Part shown: positions 31,609 through 35,619 of the stretch, one piece after another
Layout of the letters: each line of letters begins with the position of its first letter
How positions within the stretch are numbered: position 1 is the stretch's first letter
Assembly: GCA_023422005.1 (NCBI GenBank)
Contig: JAEZSC010000167.1
Location: 1-35,619 of the forward strand
From: Bacillota bacterium
GTDB lineage: Bacteria > Bacillota > Clostridia > Christensenellales > UMGS416
DNA: 35,619 nucleotides
Direction: 5' to 3'
Position numbers and translations under genes: made by a program
The notes under the pieces: model-generated
Database searches by the model: none
Told to the model about the DNA's origin: nothing
Seen by the model: only the letters and a program-made list of their open reading frames with translations

Positions 31609-33039
31609 TTAGTCGATCACGGCCACGGCGGAAGAGCCTACCTTGAGCCACTCGTAGAGGAACTTCGCGTGGCTGGTGTAGTTGCGCACACACCCGTGGG
31701 ACTGCGGCGTTGTGCCCATCGTGGAGTTGGTTTCCCGGTAGGTCTTGGGTATCGGGACTTTGCCCGTCTCCGGGTCCGCGGGGATGTCGTGGGGTACGCC
31801 GTGCAGCCATATACCGGCGGAGAACCGCACCGCGTAGGGCGCGAAGCCTGCATACAGTTTGCTGTTGCCGTCGCCGTAATAGTAGAATTTGCTGGCCTTG
31901 CCCAGTGTGGCATAAGCGCCCAGCGGGGTGGGTATGGAGGAGCCGCCGGTCTTGCCTGTGGATATATAGCTCAGCGACACGATGCGCCAGCCACCGGCGG
32001 CATATTCCAACACGACGGCGTTCTGGTTTTTACGGTCCACGCTGACCACCTGTGTCAGCTCGCCGATGTGGTCGGCCTTCACATTGACATACTTTTTAGG
32101 TACGTAGAAGTTCTCGCCGCTGTAGGGCAGATAGACCAGAACATAGTCGCCTATCTCCAACATCATCTGCATCAGCGTGCCGTCGGGGAGATAGCTTATG
32201 GGGCCGGTGCCGTCGGGGTGCAGATAGCCGGGGGCGGCTTGGTCTCGCCGATAACCCCGGGCGTCCACGGATTTGCCGTTGGGCTGCTTGGGCGGCAGAC
32301 CGCGGCTGTTCCTGTAGTTGCTCACGTACAGCGTCGTCCCGTTGTCGGCTGCGGCTTTCATGGCCTTGGCCTGTTCCAGTGCCTGCTGCAACCGGAACTC
32401 CCGTACCAGGCCCGCCGATTCGGGGACATAGCCGACCTTGTCGGCGCTCAACTGCACGCGGTACCACGTGCTCTTGCCGTCAGTGCTCTTCACTTTGGCC
32501 AGCAGCGCCAAGCGGCGGCCGGAACCGGCCTTGTTCATCGATTTGGCTTTGGTGTTGGGCAGCTCGCGCACCGAGGTGCTTTTCCGCACCAGGAAGTAGT
32601 GGTAAGGCGCGTCATATTTATGATACTGCAGGCTGACCGTGAGGCCTTCGGGCAGTTGGCTTTGATAATACTCTATGACCGTAACTTCTGGGCGGTCGCC
32701 CAAATGTGTGGTCGGAGCGGGGGAGGGGGTGGCCTCCGGTGCGGTTGCGGTCGCCGTGGGCGAAGGTTCCGCTGTAGCGGTAGGTGTAGGTGTGGGGGTC
32801 GCCGAGGGCGTGGCAGTGGGCGACGCAGACGGTGACGGGCTCGCAGAGGGCGACGGGCTCGCAGTGGGCGTGGCTGTGGGAGTCGGTTCAACGGTTGGGG
32901 TGGGCGAAGCCGTGACCGGCGAGTCGGTCTGCGGCGCGGCGGTGGTAGGCCCAATGCCGGAAATGGTGTCGCAGCCGCTAAGCGTCAGCAAGGCTGCCAG
33001 CAACGCCATGGAGATGATACGAATCGTGTTTTTGGTCAT
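31609..33039 (-). CDS. L,D-transpeptidase lipoprotein with SH3-like domain
   Basis: The 476-residue protein begins with a lipoprotein signal peptide; lipobox LSGC places the lipidated cysteine at C23. A low-complexity Pro/Ser/Thr linker (about 40-112) spans the wall. An SH3-like region (about 145-210) precedes an L,D-transpeptidase (YkuD) domain in the last 150 residues. Its active site is SHGCVRN, with H448 and C450, and HGVPHDIP supplies the upstream histidine. It should make 3-3 peptidoglycan cross-links or attach proteins to peptidoglycan outside the membrane. ATG 33039 has AGGAAG just upstream. The 31048-31590 gene follows. Confidence 0.9.
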   Translation of the reverse strand: MTKNTIRIISMALLAALLTLSGCDTISGIGPTTAAPQTDSPVTASPTPTVEPTPTATPTASPSPSASPSPSASPTATPSATPTPTPTATAEPSPTATATAPEATPSPAPTTHLGDRPEVTVIEYYQSQLPEGLTVSLQYHKYDAPYHYFLVRKSTSVRELPNTKAKSMNKAGSGRRLALLAKVKSTDGKSTWYRVQLSADKVGYVPESAGLVREFRLQQALEQAKAMKAAADNGTTLYVSNYRNSRGLPPKQPNGKSVDARGYRRDQAAPGYLHPDGTGPISYLPDGTLMQMMLEIGDYVLVYLPYSGENFYVPKKYVNVKADHIGELTQVVSVDRKNQNAVVLEYAAGGWRIVSLSYISTGKTGGSSIPTPLGAYATLGKASKFYYYGDGNSKLYAGFAPYAVRFSAGIWLHGVPHDIPADPETGKVPIPKTYRETNSTMGTTPQSHGCVRNYTSHAKFLYEWLKVGSSAVAVID

Positions 33040-33174
33040 AACTTCCTTTCTGCCATATCCATATGTTCTATGAGCAGCCCGCGAAGAACTGCCATCGATA
33101 ATTGGACAGCGAAAATGGGTTGGCAGTTCCACAATTTGAGGCACAAATGTACGGAACTGTAGTATTTCAAATCT

Positions 33175-33203
33175 ATTATAATACAAATAGCTTCGCCTAT
33201 AAA
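33175..33203 (-). promoter_or_regulatory. Candidate promoter of the L,D-transpeptidase gene
   Basis: On the minus strand TATAAT (33175-33180, perfect) and TTTATA (33198-33203) are 17 bp apart, giving a leader of about 130 nt. A hairpin GACGGCA/TGCCGTC (33260-33279) lies upstream, in the gap to the metallo-hydrolase gene, with no T-tract. Confidence 0.6.
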
Positions 33204-33338
33204 TAGGAGAGCTCTCCATAAAAATGAAGGAATGTTTAGTTGTGCTCAATGGTTTCGCCGACGGCATTGTTTTGCCGTCAGCGGTTCATTCATGAGCTTT
33301 TTAACAAATGAGGGATATATCGAATAAAACCATATAGA

Positions 33339-34145
33339 CTAAAGCGGCAAATTCTCACAGTGGACGGCTCCGCCATCCTTGCGCAGCAGATAGTGCTCCT
33401 CCGGCACAAGCAAAGCGTGGGGCGTGCCGGTTTGGGCGCAGTGGCGCAGGAAGCGCTCCGGCCGCACGGTGTTGGCCGGCACCACGCCAAAGTGCATGGG
33501 GATCAGCAGGCCCACGCCCAGCCCACGGGCCAAGTCCGCCGCCTGCTCCACATTCAGGTTGTTGTAGATGCCGTTGATGCAGCTGATGAGCACGTCGATG
33601 CCCTCATGGCGCAGCGCGAAGAGCTCCTCGCAGGGGCTGGTGTCGCCGGTCAGATATACTTTGATACCGGCGCATTCCAGCAGCAGCCCCACGGAATCCT
33701 CGGTGTGCCGGGCGTACACCGGCCGCAGCCGCATGTCGGAGAAGGCGATGTTGTCGCCGACAGCGATTTCGGTGATGGCTTCCTCACGCACGCGCATAGC
33801 CCGTAGGTGCGCGGCTGATGTGGGCGGCGCAAAGTATTTCGGCCGGGCGTAGGCCTCGATGAGCGGCAGAGTCTCCGGGTCCGTGTGGTCCAGGTGGTCG
33901 TGGGTAAGAAATACACCGTCCACCTGCAGTTTGTCCAGCGCAAAAGACGGCCACCACATGCGCCGGGTCTCCAGCCCTTCGTATTTTTCGATGGAGTTGC
34001 TCAGATAAGGATCCACGCACAGCGTGGTGCCGGCGGCGCTCTTAAAGAGAAACCCGGCCTGCCCGATCCAGTTGACAAGAAGGCTGCCCGGGGGCACAGC
34101 GGTACTGCCCAGGCTTTCCACGGGGGACTGGCGAAGCGAATGCAT
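33339..34145 (-). CDS. Metallo-beta-lactamase-fold hydrolase, UlaG-like
   Basis: The 268-residue protein resembles L-ascorbate 6-phosphate lactonase (UlaG) and similar hydrolases. NWIGQAGFLFKS and LCVDPYLS open the fold; the metal motif THDHLDH (81-87) supplies H82, H84, D86 and H87. H147, D168 (TGDTS) and H218 (PMHFG) complete the site. No ascorbate PTS genes are near, so the true substrate may be another phosphorylated lactone or a cyclic phosphodiester. ATG 34145 has a perfect AGGAGGG; the upstream extension to 34400 overlaps sigG's leader and is rejected. It is divergent from sigG. Confidence 0.85.
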   Translation of the reverse strand: MHSLRQSPVESLGSTAVPPGSLLVNWIGQAGFLFKSAAGTTLCVDPYLSNSIEKYEGLETRRMWWPSFALDKLQVDGVFLTHDHLDHTDPETLPLIEAYARPKYFAPPTSAAHLRAMRVREEAITEIAVGDNIAFSDMRLRPVYARHTEDSVGLLLECAGIKVYLTGDTSPCEELFALRHEGIDVLISCINGIYNNLNVEQAADLARGLGVGLLIPMHFGVVPANTVRPERFLRHCAQTGTPHALLVPEEHYLLRKDGGAVHCENLPL

Positions 34146-34249
34146 AGCGAACCCTCCTTGGTGTGCATATGATTTATCATAGCAGAAGCTGCGTGGAAAA
34201 GGAAGGTAAACCGCTGTTTTTTGACCTCTTCGCCGTATGAAAAGTCGTG

Positions 34250-34263
34250 TAGTGTATACACTA
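34250..34263. promoter_or_regulatory. Perfect 14-bp palindrome between the UlaG-like gene and sigG
   Basis: TAGTGTATACACTA is a perfect palindrome in the 253-bp divergent region, a good size for a dimeric regulator. No regulator gene lies beside it. I could not place a convincing sigma-F or sigma-G promoter for sigG here. Confidence 0.5.
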
Positions 34264-34398
34264 TTGTCATGAATCCAACATGTTTTGTGCAACATTTCAT
34301 GCTGGAAAACACCCATTGAAACTGCCGCCGACGGTATAAAAGCCCATCCCCGAGGCAACCATATTTCCATGGAAGCCTTAAGCGGGAGGAGGCAAAAC

Positions 34399-35172
34399 AT
34401 GCCGGGTTACAAGGTAGAAATCTGCGGCGTTGACACGTCTTCGCTGCCGGTGATCAGCAACAGCGTCATGATGGAGATGCTGCCCAAAATCCACGCAGGA
34501 GACACCAAGCTGCGGGAGGATTTTATCCGGGGGAATCTGCGGCTGGTGCTCAGCGTGATCCAGCGTTTCAGCAACCGAGGTGAGCAGGCTGACGACCTGT
34601 TCCAGGTGGGTTGCATCGGCTTGATCAAGGCCATAGATAATTTCGATGTTTCTCAAAATGTGCGTTTCTCCACTTATGCGGTGCCGATGATCATCGGCGA
34701 GATTCGCCGCTATCTGCGGGACAACAATTCCGTGCGCATCAGCCGCAGCCTGCGCGACGCCGCCTACAAGGCGCTGCAGAGCAGGGACCGCCTTGTGGAA
34801 AAACTAATGCGTGAGCCCACCGTCGGCGAAATCGCCGAAGACTTGGGCATCGCCCGCGAGGAGGTCGTGCTGGCGCTGGAGAGCATACAGGACCCGGTCT
34901 CGCTTTTTGAGCCCATCTTCAACGACGGCGGCGACGCCATCTATGTGATGGATCAGGTCAAAGACGAAAAAAGCCTGGACGAAAACTGGCTGGAGGAGCT
35001 CTCGGTCAAACAGGCTGTGTCCAAGCTTGGGGATCGCGAGAAGCGCATCCTGTTTATGCGGTTCTACCAGGGCCGCACGCAGATGGAGGTGGCTGAGGAG
35101 ATCGGCATCTCCCAGGCTCAGGTCTCACGCCTAGAGAAGGCCGCCCTCAAGCGCATGCGCAAGACGATGTAG
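34399..35172 (+). CDS. sigG: RNA polymerase sporulation sigma factor SigG
   Basis: The 257-residue protein matches the forespore late sigma factor throughout: KVEICGVDTSSLPV at the N-terminus, region 2 with NLRLVLSVIQRF, DDLFQVGCIGLIKAIDNFD and FSTYAVPMIIGEIRRYLRDN, then DPVSLFEPIFNDGGDAIYVM, and region 4 with QMEVAEEIGISQAQVSRLEK. It directs late gene expression in the forespore and shows that the host forms spores. ATG 34399 has GGAGGAGG upstream. No anti-sigma gene or spoIIG locus is beside it. Confidence 0.97.
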   Translation: MPGYKVEICGVDTSSLPVISNSVMMEMLPKIHAGDTKLREDFIRGNLRLVLSVIQRFSNRGEQADDLFQVGCIGLIKAIDNFDVSQNVRFSTYAVPMIIGEIRRYLRDNNSVRISRSLRDAAYKALQSRDRLVEKLMREPTVGEIAEDLGIAREEVVLALESIQDPVSLFEPIFNDGGDAIYVMDQVKDEKSLDENWLEELSVKQAVSKLGDREKRILFMRFYQGRTQMEVAEEIGISQAQVSRLEKAALKRMRKTM

Positions 35173-35289
35173 CTTTGGCTGATCGTATTCCAGAAACTAC
35201 TGATTGCGTATCCTCCGTTTTTACTATAGATATAATATAGGCAGCATACTCTATTACCGACCGACGGTTTACCCGGCGGGAGGAAACGA

Positions 35290-35409
35290 ATGACAAAGAT
35301 CAAGAACGATACCAAATTCCGCCAGCAGGCGATCCCCGTTTTCAAAAAACGGATTATGAGTTCAAAAAGCAAAGATGTCGCCCGGCGACGGTTATCGCCG
35401 GGCGACTAA
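35290..35409 (+). CDS. Small basic ORF, 39 residues, unknown function
   Basis: An ATG with a strong SD (GGGAGG, 7-8 nt upstream) opens a 39-codon frame ending in TAA at 35407-35409. The product is rich in Lys and Arg (FKKRIMSSKSKD, then ARRRLSPGD). A perfect -10 box TATAAT lies at 35231-35236, but no good -35 box fits. The last 11 codons are encoded by a palindromic repeat, so the frame may have been extended by repeat insertion. Expression is uncertain. Confidence 0.45.
   Translation: MTKIKNDTKFRQQAIPVFKKRIMSSKSKDVARRRLSPGD
35377..35406. repeat. Palindromic repeat, copy 2 (CCGGCGA arms)
   Basis: GTCGCCCGGCGA and TCGCCGGGCGAC form a perfect 12-bp stem with a 6-nt loop. Core arms match those at 14239-14262. 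No T-tract follows, so it is not a standard terminator. Confidence 0.55.
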
Positions 35410-35474
35410 CAATACCCCCGGACAAGGCTCCTGAATCGCCAAGGCGCATCAGCGCCGCCGGTGAAAAGTATTCC

Positions 35475-35504
35475 TTGACAAACGCTTGCAGACAATTGTA
35501 AAAT
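35475..35504 (+). promoter_or_regulatory. Promoter of tRNA-Gly
   Basis: Perfect TTGACA (35475-35480) and TAAAAT (35499-35504) are 18 bp apart, about 45 bp before the tRNA. Confidence 0.75.
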
Positions 35505-35550
35505 AATACCCGGCTTCTCCGCTGCCCATATGCGGCTGACCGGGCTGCCT

Positions 35551-35619
35551 GCGGGTGTAACTCAATGGTAGAGTTCTAGCTTCCCAAGCTAGCTACGTGG
35601 GTTCGATTCCCATCACCCG
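35551..35619 (+). tRNA. tRNA-Gly (anticodon CCC), cut by the window end
   Basis: The acceptor 5' strand GCGGGTG would pair with CACCCGC, of which the last base lies beyond the window. The D arm ACTC/GAGT, anticodon stem CTAGC/GCTAG with loop TTCCCAA (anticodon CCC at 35583-35585), and T loop TTCGATT are clear. Anticodon CCC reads the GGG codon. Confidence 0.92.

Noticed and set aside
31387..32835. 482-codon plus-strand frame opposite the L,D-transpeptidase
   Set aside because: Its Gly/Arg/Cys-rich end mirrors the Pro/Ser/Thr linker; the minus strand has a lipobox and SHGC active site.
32700..32920. Repetitive hexamer-like DNA suggesting a satellite or CRISPR-like array
   Set aside because: It simply encodes the Pro/Ser/Thr-rich linker of the transpeptidase; no spacers or fixed repeat unit occur. 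No CRISPR array was seen anywhere in the window.
33260..33279. Hairpin GACGGCA/TGCCGTC as a terminator for the UlaG-like gene
   Set aside because: It has no T-tract on either strand and lies about 60 bp past the stop codon, so a terminator call is not supported.

Overview
The window reads as chromosomal DNA of a spore-forming member of the Clostridia (Bacillota) with fairly high GC. The evidence is a clear forespore sigma factor SigG, a T-box riboswitch ahead of a glutamyl-tRNA synthetase, a CotJC-type manganese catalase, strong AGGAGG ribosome binding sites, PadR and GntR/HutC regulators and a BspA-type leucine-rich-repeat surface protein. I see no phage, transposase, CRISPR array or plasmid genes. 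The window opens with a tRNA-Ser and ends inside a tRNA-Gly.

Left third (1-11.3 kb). After tRNA-Ser(GGA) and its terminator, a compact minus-strand operon iadA-cphB-cphA encodes a full cyanophycin cycle: polymer synthesis (CphA), exo-cleavage to beta-Asp-Arg (CphB) and dipeptide hydrolysis (IadA). A Mn-catalase gene is divergent from it. Next come a membrane sensor with PAS, degenerate GGDEF and HD-GYP domains (predicted c-di-GMP phosphodiesterase), a small cupin, and a secreted LRR/FN3 protein with its own promoter and terminator.

Middle (11.4-22.3 kb). An iron-type alcohol dehydrogenase faces away from a gntR-deoC pair, a likely deoxynucleoside/acetaldehyde module. A gene-poor 800-bp stretch follows, holding palindromic repeats and then the gltX T-box leader, which has a GAG specifier. 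gltX is followed by a URO-D-family gene with a possible SD-sequestering leader. A padR-DUF4180 fusion gene and an alpha/beta hydrolase form a minus-strand pair divergent from a nitroreductase and a GH51 arabinofuranosidase. A RidA-like protein lacking the catalytic Arg closes this part.

Right third (22.4-35.6 kb). An unrecognised repeat protein with a Cys-rich tail precedes two overlapping genes for truncated MutS-like ATPases, which I regard as the most intriguing uncharacterised pair here. Then come an orphan sugar-type solute-binding lipoprotein with a GHL6-type glycoside hydrolase, a GmhA-like SIS protein, an L,D-transpeptidase lipoprotein with an unknown partner gene, a UlaG-like metallo-hydrolase, sigG, a 39-codon ORF and tRNA-Gly(CCC).

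Dispersed sequence elements add structure the genes do not explain: a 44-bp perfect repeat with a covarying second hairpin (14.6 kb and 26.3 kb, opposite orientations), and a palindrome with conserved CCGGCGA arms (14.2 kb and 35.4 kb). All function calls rest on reading motifs in the translated sequence; no database search was run.
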